Positions 1-8,732 are shown, counted from the first letter of the stretch. The stretch: 64,000 bases of DNA from Winogradskyella aurantia (GCF_002266855.1 NZ_NGJN01000002.1:62001-126000), one strand, 5' to 3'. Program-made: numbers and translations. Notes: generated from the letters alone by a model not told the origin.

Positions 1-441
1 AAAACAATACATACCAAGGCAAGGCATACCGAATGGTTAAGTGCTGAAGAAATGCACGATGCCTCTAAATTATGGTTATCCGAATTGAAGTTCTTCGCTG
101 AAGAACAGATCTTCTTGGAAGACTTGATCAAATCCCATACCCTGGAGTTGATCGATAAAAAGCACTTCGAGGAAAGTAAGGCTATAATCGATAGGCTTTC
201 TGTGATGGTGAAGCAAACCAAGACCTTGACAAAAGCCGTGAAAACACACGAGCGCAATTTGTCCATAATGGTGGATGGCAAGGACCAATTAGAGGAAGAG
301 GCCAATTATAGAAAGGAACACAGAAATCTTATAGAGCTCATAGGCGAGTTCAAGAAACGCTACCAAACCGCAAAAACCGATATATTTAAATTGGTTTCAA
401 CGGTGATGAAGGAAGGAAAGCAAAAACGACTTTTAACATAA
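1..441 (+). CDS. Hypothetical protein, 5' end outside the window
   Basis: The frame is open from the first base of the window to the stop at 439-441, so about 146 C-terminal residues are visible and the true start is probably upstream; an ATG at 52 is a possible internal start. The protein is highly charged, helical and Leu/Glu/Lys rich, with heptad-like segments that suggest coiled coil. No signal peptide, membrane segment or catalytic motif is visible in this part. It ends 3 bp before the downstream lipoprotein gene, which implies one transcript. I do not recognise the family. Confidence 0.75.
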   Translation, partial: KTIHTKARHTEWLSAEEMHDASKLWLSELKFFAEEQIFLEDLIKSHTLELIDKKHFEESKAIIDRLSVMVKQTKTLTKAVKTHERNLSIMVDGKDQLEEEANYRKEHRNLIELIGEFKKRYQTAKTDIFKLVSTVMKEGKQKRLLT

Positions 442-444
442 ATC

Positions 445-1116
445 ATGAGATATATAGCACTCATACTATTAATGGTAATGGCTTGGAGTTGTTCGGAAAC
501 GCAACTGGTCGATTATTGGAAGAATCCAGATATTGAAACCTACAGTCCGGCTAAGGTGCTGGTAGTGGGCTTATCTTCCAATGCTGCGGCAAGGCTTCAG
601 TTTGAGGACCAATTAAAAACGGCACTCGAGGAACGGGGCATTATGGCGGCACGGGCCACGGATATGGCCAACCTAAGTTCTGGCTCCAAAACTTTAACCG
701 AGGAGGCCCTTAACCAACTAGAGGCCGACCTCACTGATCAAAGCTTCGATACTATTTTGTTTTCCAAAGTCATTGGCATTGAGGATAAGGTGGCCTATAA
801 AACCAATTATGAGGGCTTTGATGAAACCTATGTGCGGTTTAAGGAAGATTTCCTGCGCTATCAAGACATGTATTACAATCCAGATTACTATGATGAATAC
901 ACCATTTATCATGCTGAAACCTCCATGTACTGTATTTGTCCAACCAAGGACAGGGAACTTATTTGGAAAGGCTATATCGATATTACCGATCCACGGGAAA
1001 TCGATAAGACGGTAAGCAGCTATGTCAATCTGGTGGTGATAGCGCTTGAAGAGCTCAATTTAATCGAACCTGTTGGTATGCATCCACCTATTGAAAGTGA
1101 AACTTTGGTGAACTAG
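445..1116 (+). CDS. Putative lipoprotein
   Basis: A 223-aa protein with a short hydrophobic leader ending in the lipobox-like MAWSC, so Cys16 is the likely lipidation site. This predicts export and membrane anchoring. The mature part begins with a segment about a compound's 'YWKNPD' and then alternates beta and alpha stretches with Tyr-rich patches around residues 130-160. It follows the upstream gene by 3 bp and probably shares its transcript; a strong inverted-repeat terminator lies about 100 bp downstream. No named family is recognised and the function is unknown. Confidence 0.8.
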   Translation: MRYIALILLMVMAWSCSETQLVDYWKNPDIETYSPAKVLVVGLSSNAAARLQFEDQLKTALEERGIMAARATDMANLSSGSKTLTEEALNQLEADLTDQSFDTILFSKVIGIEDKVAYKTNYEGFDETYVRFKEDFLRYQDMYYNPDYYDEYTIYHAETSMYCICPTKDRELIWKGYIDITDPREIDKTVSSYVNLVVIALEELNLIEPVGMHPPIESETLVN

Positions 1117-1214
1117 AACGGGAAGTACCCGTGTAACCAAGGGTGTCGATAGGAGAGGGCCAATGCGGTAGATGCGGATAATACTATCTGATTCTCAGAT
1201 GGCCATAGCAGAAA

Positions 1215-1254
1215 AAAAGGGTTTAGAAACCATAGTGGTATTCTAAACCCTTTT
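1215..1254. terminator. Bidirectional terminator between convergent genes
   Basis: A 14-bp perfect stem (AAAAGGGTTTAGAA at 1215-1228 with its complement at 1241-1254) closes a 12-nt loop. It carries A/T runs on both sides, so it can serve the lipoprotein gene on + and the DsrE-like gene on -. The rest of 1117-1270 shows no gene. Confidence 0.8.
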
Positions 1255-1273
1255 AATTTGAAATTAAAATCCT

Positions 1274-1747
1274 TTAAATAAACAGGAGCTGAGTACCGTC
1301 TTGATCGGCACGTGCATAGAAATCGCCGATGGTCAAAATACCATCCAACTCATCGATAAGGTCGTCTTCAGTAAGATGGAACATATCGATGGCTAATTTA
1401 CAGCCCCATAGTTTACAGCCGCTATCGGAAAGGATTTCTAAAAATTCTCCTATAGGCGGCATATCCAGTTTTTCCATTTCTTTTTTCATCATCTTCGTGG
1501 CCAAGGCCTCAACACCGGGCAAACCACCAAGCATGGTGGGGATATTCATTGCCGGGTTACCCACGGTAGCCACGTGCAGATGCTCCAGTTTTTTCTTTTG
1601 TATGGCCTCTAGGCCAAAAAACGTAAAGAATATTTCGGACTCTATACCTTCCATCCGTGCACCGTTGGCCATCACAAAAGCAGCGTAGGCGTTTTCAATG
1701 GTACCCTTGGAAAGGATGAAGAGCATTTTTTTAACTTTAGTACTCAT
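1274..1747 (-). CDS. DsrE/DsrF-like (DsrE2-type) sulfur-relay family protein
   Basis: A 157-aa protein starting STKVKKMLFILSKGTIENAYAAF, the beta-alpha start of DsrE-like folds. It has a Gly-rich middle (around residues 65-80) and two cysteines, C111 and C116, in a GCKLWGCKL context like the active-site loop of DsrE2-type proteins, which carry sulfane sulfur or persulfide. It is the last gene of a same-strand group with a TusE/DsrC-like protein and a sulfide:quinone oxidoreductase, consistent with handling sulfur produced by that flavoenzyme. The persulfide carrier role is inferred; the family assignment is fairly secure. Confidence 0.8.
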   Translation of the reverse strand: MSTKVKKMLFILSKGTIENAYAAFVMANGARMEGIESEIFFTFFGLEAIQKKKLEHLHVATVGNPAMNIPTMLGGLPGVEALATKMMKKEMEKLDMPPIGEFLEILSDSGCKLWGCKLAIDMFHLTEDDLIDELDGILTIGDFYARADQDGTQLLFI

Positions 1748-1783
1748 AATAGTATTTTTATTGGATTAATGAATAAAGTTGAT

Positions 1784-2092
1784 TTATATACAGCTTTTTG
1801 GTTTTGGGATACCGGCTATTAAGGTCGATTTTTTCAACGGTCCTCCAGGGAACAGGTCGTAAAACTCCTTAATGTTGATAACTCCACTTTTTTTGATGCC
1901 CCTTATGGACAAGGCTTCATCGTTTTTGTACTTGTCCTGTAGGTAATCAATAACCTCCCAGTGTTTGTCGGTCATGTCAATACCTTGTTCCTTGGCGAGT
2001 TCAGTACCGACCTCTTTGGTCCATTGCGAGACGTCTTCTAAATACCCTTCTTCATTAACATCGATTTCTTTATTGGCGATTACTTTTTTCAT
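1784..2092 (-). CDS. TusE/DsrC/DsvC family sulfur carrier protein
   Basis: A 102-aa protein, close to the usual 105-110 aa of TusE/DsrC. It has the family's 'W...VGTELAKEQGI.....HWEVIDYLQ' core (residues about 24-52) and the C-terminal 'IAGIPKPKSCI' tail ending in Cys101, the equivalent of CysA. The second, upstream DsrC cysteine (CysB, roughly ten residues before CysA) is replaced by Ser/Thr, so it resembles TusE-type carriers rather than dissimilatory DsrC. Its place between the sulfide:quinone oxidoreductase and DsrE-like genes suggests it receives persulfide sulfur in a small oxidation or relay module. Confidence 0.88.
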   Translation of the reverse strand: MKKVIANKEIDVNEEGYLEDVSQWTKEVGTELAKEQGIDMTDKHWEVIDYLQDKYKNDEALSIRGIKKSGVINIKEFYDLFPGGPLKKSTLIAGIPKPKSCI

Positions 2093-2112
2093 GATTATAT
2101 AATTTTTATAAA

Positions 2113-3357
2113 TTAAACGATTGCTTCAATTTTTTTCCCTTTTTCAGACATGGCAGATGATACAAAAGGAATAGGGATTCCCTTGAGCAGCATATTCCAA
2201 TAGACCCATCTAAAGGCCAGTTTTCCCATATGGTTCATTCTATTTTCCTTTAAGAGACGTAATGGGCCAATACCTGGGAAAGGAAAACTACCCTCAACAG
2301 GTTCTTGGTCGTAGTTAAAGTCTATGAGTAAGGCCTTGCCGCCACCGGTTTCAATAAAACAGTTGGCATGCCCGTCAAATTCGGCATCCAAAGGTTTGCC
2401 GGCCACATAGCGCAGTATATTTTCCGTAAGGATCTCGGCTTCAAAATGGGCCACGGATCCCGCTTTGGAAGTGGGTACGTTGGTAGCGTCTCCAATCACA
2501 AAAACATTCTCGTAGTCCTTGGACTGCAGTGTGGCTTTATGGGTGGGCACATAGTTGAGGTCGTCTCCCATGCCAGAACGCGCTATAACCTCATCCCCCA
2601 TATTGGTAGGCACGGTGACTAGCAGATCATAGTCTACTTCGGTTTCTGCGTAATCTATGATTTTATGGTTGTCGTAATCTACGTGTTCTATATTAAAATT
2701 AGTGACTTCCTTTATGCCCTTTTCCTCTAATAAATGGTGTAGGGCTTGGGCGGCTTTTGGAGTGGTAAAGGCACCGTCCAATGGCGTCACATAGGTAATA
2801 TCTACCTTATCGCGCATGCCTTTGTGCTTAAAGTAAGAGTCGGCTAAAAAGGAAAATTCCAACGGGGCAACCGGACATTTAATGGGCATCTCGGTAATAT
2901 GCACTACCAGTTTTCCACCTTTCCAGTCGCGTAGTTTATCGCGTAGGGCCTTGGCGCCTTCATAGGTGTAAAAATCAAAAATGCTTTTGTGCCATTCCGG
3001 TCCGGCCATACCCTCAATTTCCTCTGGGGCTATTTTGGAGCCGGTGGCTACGATTAAAATATCATAATTGAGCGTTTCGTCCGCGTCTAAGGTCACGGTA
3101 TTGGCCTCAGGGCTAATGCGCTCTATCTTTTTCTGAATGTAATTGACCCCTTTAGGGATAAACTTTTTCCCTTCTTTTTTCACCTGGTCCTCAGTGTATA
3201 TATCAAAGGGGAGAAATAAAAATCCAGGTTGGTAATAATGGATTTTGTACTGATCTACAATGGTAATCTTCCATTCGGCTTTAGGCAGTTTGGATACCAA
3301 ATGGTTGGCCATCATCGTTCCAGCGGTTCCTGCGCCTAATATAACTAAGTGTTTCAT
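2113..3357 (-). CDS. sqr: Sulfide:quinone oxidoreductase-like FAD-dependent oxidoreductase
   Basis: A 414-aa flavoprotein. An N-terminal GAGTAG dinucleotide-binding motif follows the first beta strand (residues 8-13), ATGSK lies at about 104-108 and a second FAD motif 'VFVIGDATNVPTSK' at about 285-298. Cys161 (in KCPVAP) and Cys333 (in ANCFIETGGG) match the two redox cysteines that carry sulfane sulfur in SQR enzymes. The C-terminal segment with FPFPGIGP is amphipathic and could dock to the membrane quinone pool. It is first in the sqr-tusE-dsrE group. FAD use is clear from the motifs; sulfide as substrate is inferred from the cysteines and neighbours. Confidence 0.85.
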   Translation of the reverse strand: MKHLVILGAGTAGTMMANHLVSKLPKAEWKITIVDQYKIHYYQPGFLFLPFDIYTEDQVKKEGKKFIPKGVNYIQKKIERISPEANTVTLDADETLNYDILIVATGSKIAPEEIEGMAGPEWHKSIFDFYTYEGAKALRDKLRDWKGGKLVVHITEMPIKCPVAPLEFSFLADSYFKHKGMRDKVDITYVTPLDGAFTTPKAAQALHHLLEEKGIKEVTNFNIEHVDYDNHKIIDYAETEVDYDLLVTVPTNMGDEVIARSGMGDDLNYVPTHKATLQSKDYENVFVIGDATNVPTSKAGSVAHFEAEILTENILRYVAGKPLDAEFDGHANCFIETGGGKALLIDFNYDQEPVEGSFPFPGIGPLRLLKENRMNHMGKLAFRWVYWNMLLKGIPIPFVSSAMSEKGKKIEAIV

Positions 3358-3434
3358 CGTGTTTGTGTTTTGGTGGTGTCGGTTTAGACCTAACGTTTTA
3401 TTAGAACAAAGTTAATTGTAACTCAGACTATGAG

Positions 3435-3473
3435 ACATGATATTTGTCATGTATGTGTGTAACATATGTTACA
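3435..3473. promoter_or_regulatory. Two adjacent palindromes between divergent sqr and porin genes
   Basis: In the 330-bp divergent spacer lie ACATGA-N6-TCATGT (3435-3452) and the perfect 16-bp palindrome TGTAACATATGTTACA (3458-3473). Their symmetry and size resemble operators of the Crp/Fnr family, but the factor is not identified. A -7-like CAAAGTTA (TAACTTTG on -) sits at 3407-3414 towards sqr, and TAACTTTG at about 3588-3595 towards the porin gene. No gene is visible in this spacer. Confidence 0.5.
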
Positions 3474-3687
3474 TAAGGTTACCTCTTGAAACCATTGTTT
3501 TTACTGGGTGTTTCAGAGGTCTTTAATTATTTTATATCCAGGGTCCCAATACTGATATTTATCATAATTCAGCCCTTATGCTTCACCTAACTTTGTGTTT
3601 GATAACGTATTAATCAACAGGCTATTTGCAACGAACCAACCGTTAAAACGCCAGTTTTTTGCAATGTGTTTTTAAAACATTCTAATT

Positions 3688-5130
3688 ATGAAAACAACAT
3701 TTCTTAGATCACTTATTCTACTTTTTTCAATAGGCCTATATGCCCAAACCGGTCATATTATGCAAGGGGTTGGGTCCTTTAATATGTCTATGGGAGGGGC
3801 CGCCACGGGGCAGCCTTTGGATATTTCTGGTGCACTGCACTGGAATCCAGCGGCCATTTCGGCCTTTGACGACAAGATTATCAAATTTGATTTGGGCTTG
3901 TTCTATTCATCACCCGAGATAAGTTCTAGCTTACCAGCAGGGCTTCTATTTCAAGAAGGCGACTTCGGTCCGGGTTCGCCCGCCTCACCTCCGGTGTTTG
4001 GTACTACTAAGGATGATAGAGGGGTCTCCTACATGCCAGCTTTGGCCATGCTATGGGGCAATGCAGACAGCAAGCACACCTTCGGGGTATCGGCCTTTGG
4101 TATTAGTGGCTTTGGGGTAACCTTTCCACAGGAAACCAATTTACCTAGCGATTTAGAAGGTAATCCCAATCCGGATTGGAATCCCAATAATTCGAATCCG
4201 ATTAACTGGCCACAAGGCCTACGGGGCTTTGGTCGTATAGAATCAGACTACATGTTGTTACAGGTGGCAGGTACCTGGGCTTATGAAATTTCAGATAAGT
4301 TCTCCTTGGGTATCCAGCCCAATATTAATTATGCCGCTTTGGAATTAGAGCCCAATCCTTTAGCATCACCAGACTTTCCAGAGTCTATGGGTGGTTCAGG
4401 TCGTGGGTATCCTAAAGCCGATAGGGCCTCAGCCATAGGCTTTGGTGCACAATTCGGACTCTTTTACGATTCAGGATCAGGGCTAAAATTAGGCGCCTCC
4501 TATAAAACCGTACAATCCTTTAGTGCCTTTGATTTTGACAATACCTACTTGGACGGCACCGCTGCACCAAATGTGGAGTTCACCATGGATTATCCCGCCA
4601 TTGCCTCTATAGGTCTGGGTTACTCTATGGAAAACTTTGATATCGCTCTAGATTTTAGACGCGTGTATTACGAGGATACCGAGGGTTTTGAAGCCAGCGG
4701 CTGGGAAATTGGCGATAACGGCTTCCCCACAGGCGCGGTAAAAGGCTTTGGTTGGAAAAATATGTCCGTTGTATCGGCAGGTCTTCAATTTAAGGGTATC
4801 GATAGATTACCATTGCGTGTAGGCTATACTTATAGTTCAAATCCTATTGATGACGACTTGGCATTTTTCTCTGCACCAGCAACAGCCATTATAAAACACG
4901 CCTATCAGTTCGGATTCAGTTATGAAATTAATCCTAACTGGAGACTTGATGCCGTCTATCATTACGGTGAAAGTGGCAATGCCACTGAAGGACGCTTACT
5001 CGACCCGTCACAGATTACACCAGATAATCCGCTTGGTGAAATTCCCGGAACATCGGTATCTTATGAAATGACCACCTCCATGTTTATGGCAGGCGTTAAT
5101 TATACCTTTACTAAAAAAGCGAAAGACTAA
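3688..5130 (+). CDS. OmpP1/FadL/TodX family outer membrane transport protein
   Basis: A 480-aa protein with an N-terminal signal peptide (cleavage probably after LYAQ, around residue 20). It then shows the FadL-family start, an 'S...GGAATG....D.SGALHWNPAAIS' segment (residues about 33-59). The rest is made of alternating amphipathic strands ending in 'FMAGVNYTFTKKAKD', as expected for a beta barrel. The family moves hydrophobic compounds across the outer membrane. It is divergent from the sulfide:quinone oxidoreductase gene and may share a regulator with it. The substrate is unknown. Confidence 0.9.
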   Translation: MKTTFLRSLILLFSIGLYAQTGHIMQGVGSFNMSMGGAATGQPLDISGALHWNPAAISAFDDKIIKFDLGLFYSSPEISSSLPAGLLFQEGDFGPGSPASPPVFGTTKDDRGVSYMPALAMLWGNADSKHTFGVSAFGISGFGVTFPQETNLPSDLEGNPNPDWNPNNSNPINWPQGLRGFGRIESDYMLLQVAGTWAYEISDKFSLGIQPNINYAALELEPNPLASPDFPESMGGSGRGYPKADRASAIGFGAQFGLFYDSGSGLKLGASYKTVQSFSAFDFDNTYLDGTAAPNVEFTMDYPAIASIGLGYSMENFDIALDFRRVYYEDTEGFEASGWEIGDNGFPTGAVKGFGWKNMSVVSAGLQFKGIDRLPLRVGYTYSSNPIDDDLAFFSAPATAIIKHAYQFGFSYEINPNWRLDAVYHYGESGNATEGRLLDPSQITPDNPLGEIPGTSVSYEMTTSMFMAGVNYTFTKKAKD

Positions 5131-5173
5131 ACAGTGGCTTAAGTGTCACAGGTTTTTTTGATAAATGACGAAA

Positions 5174-5203
5174 AAAAATCCAGCACCAACGTGCTGGATT
5201 TTT
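5174..5203 (+). terminator. Rho-independent terminator of the porin gene
   Basis: A 13-bp stem (5174-5186 with 5191-5203, loop CAAC) is followed by a T run. The GC part TCCAGCAC/GTGCTGGA is identical to the stem of the terminator at 17228-17254. Confidence 0.85.
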
Positions 5204-5260
5204 TATGTTATATCCTGTTGTAAATCTCTTAGGTGTCTCTTACCAGAGCTTACAGCCGCC

Positions 5261-5620
5261 TTATTGTACTGCATAAGATTGTAGCAAGGCTAGCTCGGTA
5301 AATTCCAAGGCTTTTTCGTGGGTGGCCTCCAAAATAAGTCTTGGGGCACAGCCAGAGGCTTCAGCCTCTAACCAGCGGCTGATGCACAAACACCATTTAT
5401 CGCCCGCCTTTAGTCCAGGAAATTGCCATTCGGGCCGTGGGGTGCTAAGGTCGTTACCTTTTAAGCGGGTAAAGTTGAGGAAGGCATCCGTCATTACGGC
5501 ACAGACCACATGGGTACCCGTATCTTGAGCCATGGTGCGGCATAGCCCATCCCTAAAATACCCCGTCATGGGGTCTAGACAACAAGGCTCTAATGCGGTT
5601 CCTAATACATTGCGTAGCAT
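5261..5620 (-). CDS. DUF2237 family protein
   Basis: A 119-aa protein matching the DUF2237 pattern throughout: 'NVLGTALEPCC..DPMTGYFRDG' at the N-terminus, 'THVVCAVMTDAFL.F....GNDLSTPRPE' in the middle, 'FPGLK.GDKWCLC..RW.EA...G.AP' and 'LEATHEKALE' near the end. The conserved cysteines (13, 14, 27, 40 and the CLC pair) are present. The biochemical role of the family is not established. A candidate -7 box (TACTTTTG on -) lies at 5639-5646, about 20 bp upstream. This is the last ordinary chromosomal gene before the AT-rich accessory region. Confidence 0.9.
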   Translation of the reverse strand: MLRNVLGTALEPCCLDPMTGYFRDGLCRTMAQDTGTHVVCAVMTDAFLNFTRLKGNDLSTPRPEWQFPGLKAGDKWCLCISRWLEAEASGCAPRLILEATHEKALEFTELALLQSYAVQ

Positions 5621-5646
5621 AAGCGGTTGGTTTTATTACAAAAGTA

Positions 5647-5984
5647 TAAGGTATAGATGTCATTATATGTTAAAGTTGGGCTAAAGCTTGGGTGTGTTTT
5701 TAAGCAATAACAAAATTAAATGTAGAAGACACAAGTTAGCAGAATAACGACTTGGAAATTGTAAGGCTTTTTTTATCTTTAAAGTCCCTAAGCAATAATT
5801 CTCGTTGACTCCTTTATTGTAATTTAATAAACACCTGTATGTTTCCATAGGATTATTTGTTATGACGCATAAAGAATGCTTAGGTATTTTTGTTCTGATA
5901 ATTATCTCGAAAAAAAGTACAAAAAACTAATATTATCCCAAAAACATAGATGGTATAACAATTAAATTTATACTCATATAACAA
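5647..5984. other. AT-rich gene-free boundary of the accessory region
   Basis: No convincing reading frame is present on either strand. Base composition shifts to strongly AT-rich, marking the junction between the DUF2237 gene and the accessory block that begins with the two-gene unit at 6015. Confidence 0.5.
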
Positions 5985-5998
5985 GTTGTACACAATTA
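5985..5998 (+). repeat. Left 14-bp inverted repeat of a two-gene cassette-like unit
   Basis: GTTGTACACAATTA lies 16 bp before the start codon at 6015. Its inverted partner (13 of 14 identical) is at 7745-7758, directly across the stop of the second gene. The pair therefore brackets exactly two genes, as a mobile cassette would. Confidence 0.55.
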
Positions 5999-6014
5999 AA
6001 AGAAACGATATCTA

Positions 6015-6449
6015 ATGAATAGACATAAATACGCTGAAGACATTTCTAATTTGGATTGTGATTGTCCACCATCTGAAAATTATGTTGAAGAAGAGAAAGT
6101 GGCTTATCGTTGGGTTCATTCTGATATTGAACATCCATATAATTTTATCCCAGTTTTGAAAATTGACCCAAATAGAATTGATGATTTTGATGACTGTGAT
6201 GATAAATGTAAAGGTTACGGTTTGTCTTTATTCAATGATTTAAAAAAGGCTGAAAATCGATTGACTAGTTTTTTGAAAAGAAAACCTCTGTTGGCTAAAA
6301 CTTTAGGAAATGCAATTGCAGAGGGAACAATTGAAAAAAATGAGGGAATTGCTAGTGAATCTGACAAAAGAGGACATTTTACTTTTCACGAAGATGAAAG
6401 TTGTGATTTAAAACCTAAATTTACCATCGTAAAACAATTAAATAGTTGA
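6015..6449 (+). CDS. Hypothetical protein, first gene of a coupled pair
   Basis: A 144-aa acidic protein with no signal peptide or membrane segment. It has Cys-rich spots (CDCPP at about 15-19 and DDCDDKCKG at about 60-68) that could bind metal. The AT-rich codon use differs from the housekeeping genes and matches the rest of the accessory block. Its stop overlaps the TTG start of the next gene, so the two are translationally coupled and probably act together. I do not recognise a family. A role in defence or conflict is only suggested by location. Confidence 0.75.
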   Translation: MNRHKYAEDISNLDCDCPPSENYVEEEKVAYRWVHSDIEHPYNFIPVLKIDPNRIDDFDDCDDKCKGYGLSLFNDLKKAENRLTSFLKRKPLLAKTLGNAIAEGTIEKNEGIASESDKRGHFTFHEDESCDLKPKFTIVKQLNS

Positions 6450-7747
6450 ACCAAGATTTAAGACATATAAAAGGATTCAAAATTGAAACTCTACCTTTCG
6501 AACTCGAAAAAGTAGGTGACTTAATGTATTTTGATGGTTCACTAATGAGTGTTTATAAAGACATAAATAACAATCCATTTATATTTGATTGGGTTGACTC
6601 TAACGAAGAGTTCAATAGGTGGTTAGTTTATCAAATTAATTCAACTTCTCTAAATTCATACATTATTGGAGAAAGCACTCATTATAATTTATTGAACAAT
6701 CCATTAAATTCAATTGTATTCGTTTTAGACAAAGACAATGAAAATGTAATACGAAATTGTCAGGTTTGCTCACCAAATAATTTGCCTTATGACTATTTAC
6801 CACATTCAGGTTTAAAATTTGAAGAAGACGATTCCAGAAATCTTGAATTAATAATTGAAAACTTCGAACTTGATTTAACTTCAGCTCAAATAGAAACCAA
6901 AGTTTTTGATATTCTGGAAGAAGCAAAAAAATCGAGCGAAGAATTAATAAATATTCATATCAAATCAACAAATAGAAAGGTTGGTTATGGCAAAATATAT
7001 AGCTCGATATTAGGAAAAGCATTAACTAATTATACAGATTTAAATAAAGCAACAGCTCTTAATATTTACGACACAAAAGCTAAAATTCCAATTGAAGAAA
7101 GACCTAGGCGTAAGAAAGGAGAATTGAAAAGTATTAAAGAGATGGGCGAATTAGAATTTGTTTATGCAAAAGCTGCATCTTTTAGTATCTTCCTCAGACC
7201 TATCACAAAGCAGACTGAATTATTTGATAATCAAACTAGTTCTGAAAAAATAACTCAAACACTTTTTCAACTTTTTGATGCTAGTAAAGACTTAGAAACA
7301 CTACGTGAATTCAAAACTACTTTGAATGAAGATATGTTAAATTCATACAACTCGTTCTTAAAAGAAATCAAAGAAGACGATATTGCGATTAATGTTCAAT
7401 ATGCAAATCCAATCAATGAAACTGTACTTATTGACACATTTAATTCAACAAAAGCAAACAACATATTAGGTAATCTCAATTCATTGGAATTCGAAAATGT
7501 TAAGGAAATAAAGACCAAAGGTGTATACAAAGCTCTAGATTCTATCTATTCTAGTTTCAAGTTTGAAAGTTTTGATGGAGATATTTATTCCGGAAAATTT
7601 TCTAAACAATTAAAAGATGGTGTTCATTTTTTAAATCTTCAAGACACATATCAAGTAACAATAGAAGTATTAGAAACAAAAAAGTCTGGAAAAAAAGGAA
7701 TTAAAGAAAAAGATACTATTGTTTCCTCTGTAAAAGTTGAAGAATAA
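6446..7747 (+). CDS. Hypothetical protein, possibly DUF6575-like, second gene of a coupled pair
   Basis: A 433-aa protein begun by a TTG that overlaps the upstream stop (TTGA). The N-terminal region has 'GDLMYFDGSLMSVY', then 'FIFDWVDSNEEFNRWLVYQIN' split over residues about 47-67. This resembles the start of DUF6575-type proteins as I remember them. The C-terminal half is a mixed alpha/beta region ending in a Lys-rich tail. No nuclease, ATPase or membrane motif is seen. It is bracketed with the upstream gene by inverted GTTGTACACARTTA repeats. Function unknown. Confidence 0.7.
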   Translation: MNQDLRHIKGFKIETLPFELEKVGDLMYFDGSLMSVYKDINNNPFIFDWVDSNEEFNRWLVYQINSTSLNSYIIGESTHYNLLNNPLNSIVFVLDKDNENVIRNCQVCSPNNLPYDYLPHSGLKFEEDDSRNLELIIENFELDLTSAQIETKVFDILEEAKKSSEELINIHIKSTNRKVGYGKIYSSILGKALTNYTDLNKATALNIYDTKAKIPIEERPRRKKGELKSIKEMGELEFVYAKAASFSIFLRPITKQTELFDNQTSSEKITQTLFQLFDASKDLETLREFKTTLNEDMLNSYNSFLKEIKEDDIAINVQYANPINETVLIDTFNSTKANNILGNLNSLEFENVKEIKTKGVYKALDSIYSSFKFESFDGDIYSGKFSKQLKDGVHFLNLQDTYQVTIEVLETKKSGKKGIKEKDTIVSSVKVEE

Positions 7748-7801
7748 CTGTGTACAACACCGTGTATAATTCATTGCTAGTTATCGCCTACTTACGAAAG
7801 T
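7745..7801 (+). repeat. Right inverted repeat plus TACAAYACCGTRTA element
   Basis: TAACTGTGTACAAC (7745-7758) is the inverted partner of the repeat at 5985-5998. It runs into TACAACACCGTGTATA (7753-7768) and ATTGCTAG...CTACTTAC. A clearly related ~50-bp copy follows the Fic gene (14298-14346, opposite strand), and a shorter one follows the methyltransferase gene (13083-13098). Confidence 0.6.
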
Positions 7802-7916
7802 CCTCTCGGACTTTCTATTCGGTTTTTATTTGCTAAATTTATTGCTTAAACACGCAACGAAATCATACACAAACACGTTCTCTGCAAGCTGAAAAGCCAA
7901 CCGCACAAACAGCGCA

Positions 7917-7960
7917 TTTGGTTTTTGCCGACACGCAAAGCCAACGCTGAAAAAACCAAA
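7917..7960. terminator. Hairpin between convergent accessory genes
   Basis: A 10-bp perfect inverted repeat (TTTGGTTTTT at 7917-7926 with AAAAACCAAA at 7951-7960) with a 24-nt loop lies between the convergent genes ending at 7747 and 7997. A terminator role is inferred from position; the stem is AT-rich and the loop long. Confidence 0.35.
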
Positions 7961-7996
7961 AGAGGTGTTTCTTTTCAACGCTCGATAGAAATGAAA

Positions 7997-8731
7997 CTAT
8001 ATTGAAGAAATTGAATTCGAAACTTTTTCCAACTCGGATTTGAAAAAATAACGGTCGTAATATGAAATCGGTTTAACTCCACCTATAACATTAAGATGCT
8101 TTGTCACAAAACGGGTTTTGGCCTCGAATTTACTTTTAAATAAATCTTCGTTCTCTTGAATAAATTCCAAAATACCAAGAACCGCTTCTTTGTGGCGACC
8201 GAGTTTATATGTCCCCAAAGTACGGGTTGGAAAATCTAACTGACGAAACAAAATTCTTGTTAGCTCATACTCATCTTCCTTGCAATCGTCAACCGATAAA
8301 TATACCGACCACCATAATCCAGCTAAAGCGTGTCTTAAAAGGCTACTTTGAGCAGAGGAATCCAAAAACCAATGGTCGGCTATGTATTTCTTGGGGTTTG
8401 ATGATTTTCCTTCATAAACATCAGCCCAGCGCTTAACCATGTATGGATATAAGTCTGCGTGAGCCAAATAAACCCATAATCGTCTGTCTGATGCTTGAAT
8501 TGGCTCTAATTTTTTTAAGGCTTGATATATTGAAATTGCAGTTTTGAAATCGTCATTTACATCTAATTGACTTACCAAATCTGGAGTTACTTCTATATTT
8601 GGCAACATCAAAACTTGCTTTTTGTCATAGACAAATTCATTCCCTTTATAAAATTCTAATGTACTACCCGAATCAAGGTCATTTTTCAGTTTTTGAACAT
8701 ATTTGTCTTTAAAAATCAGTTGTTTTCCCAT
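7997..8731 (-). CDS. DUF6339-like protein, last gene of the GHKL-ATPase island
   Basis: About 244 aa. I place the start at the ATG at 8731, just after the upstream stop; an ATG at 8755 would add eight residues and overlap the upstream gene by 23 bp. The centre holds 'RRLWVYLAHADLYPYMVKRW' (near residues 85-105) and 'SSLLRHALAGLWWSVYLS', the pattern I associate with DUF6339. The protein is soluble and mostly helical. It is the terminal gene of a four-gene operon with a GHKL ATPase, opposite a C5 methyltransferase. No known nuclease motif is visible, but it is one of two candidates for the effector of the island. The family name is from memory. Confidence 0.7.
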   Translation of the reverse strand: MGKQLIFKDKYVQKLKNDLDSGSTLEFYKGNEFVYDKKQVLMLPNIEVTPDLVSQLDVNDDFKTAISIYQALKKLEPIQASDRRLWVYLAHADLYPYMVKRWADVYEGKSSNPKKYIADHWFLDSSAQSSLLRHALAGLWWSVYLSVDDCKEDEYELTRILFRQLDFPTRTLGTYKLGRHKEAVLGILEFIQENEDLFKSKFEAKTRFVTKHLNVIGGVKPISYYDRYFFKSELEKVSNSISSI

Positions 8732-8732
8732 A

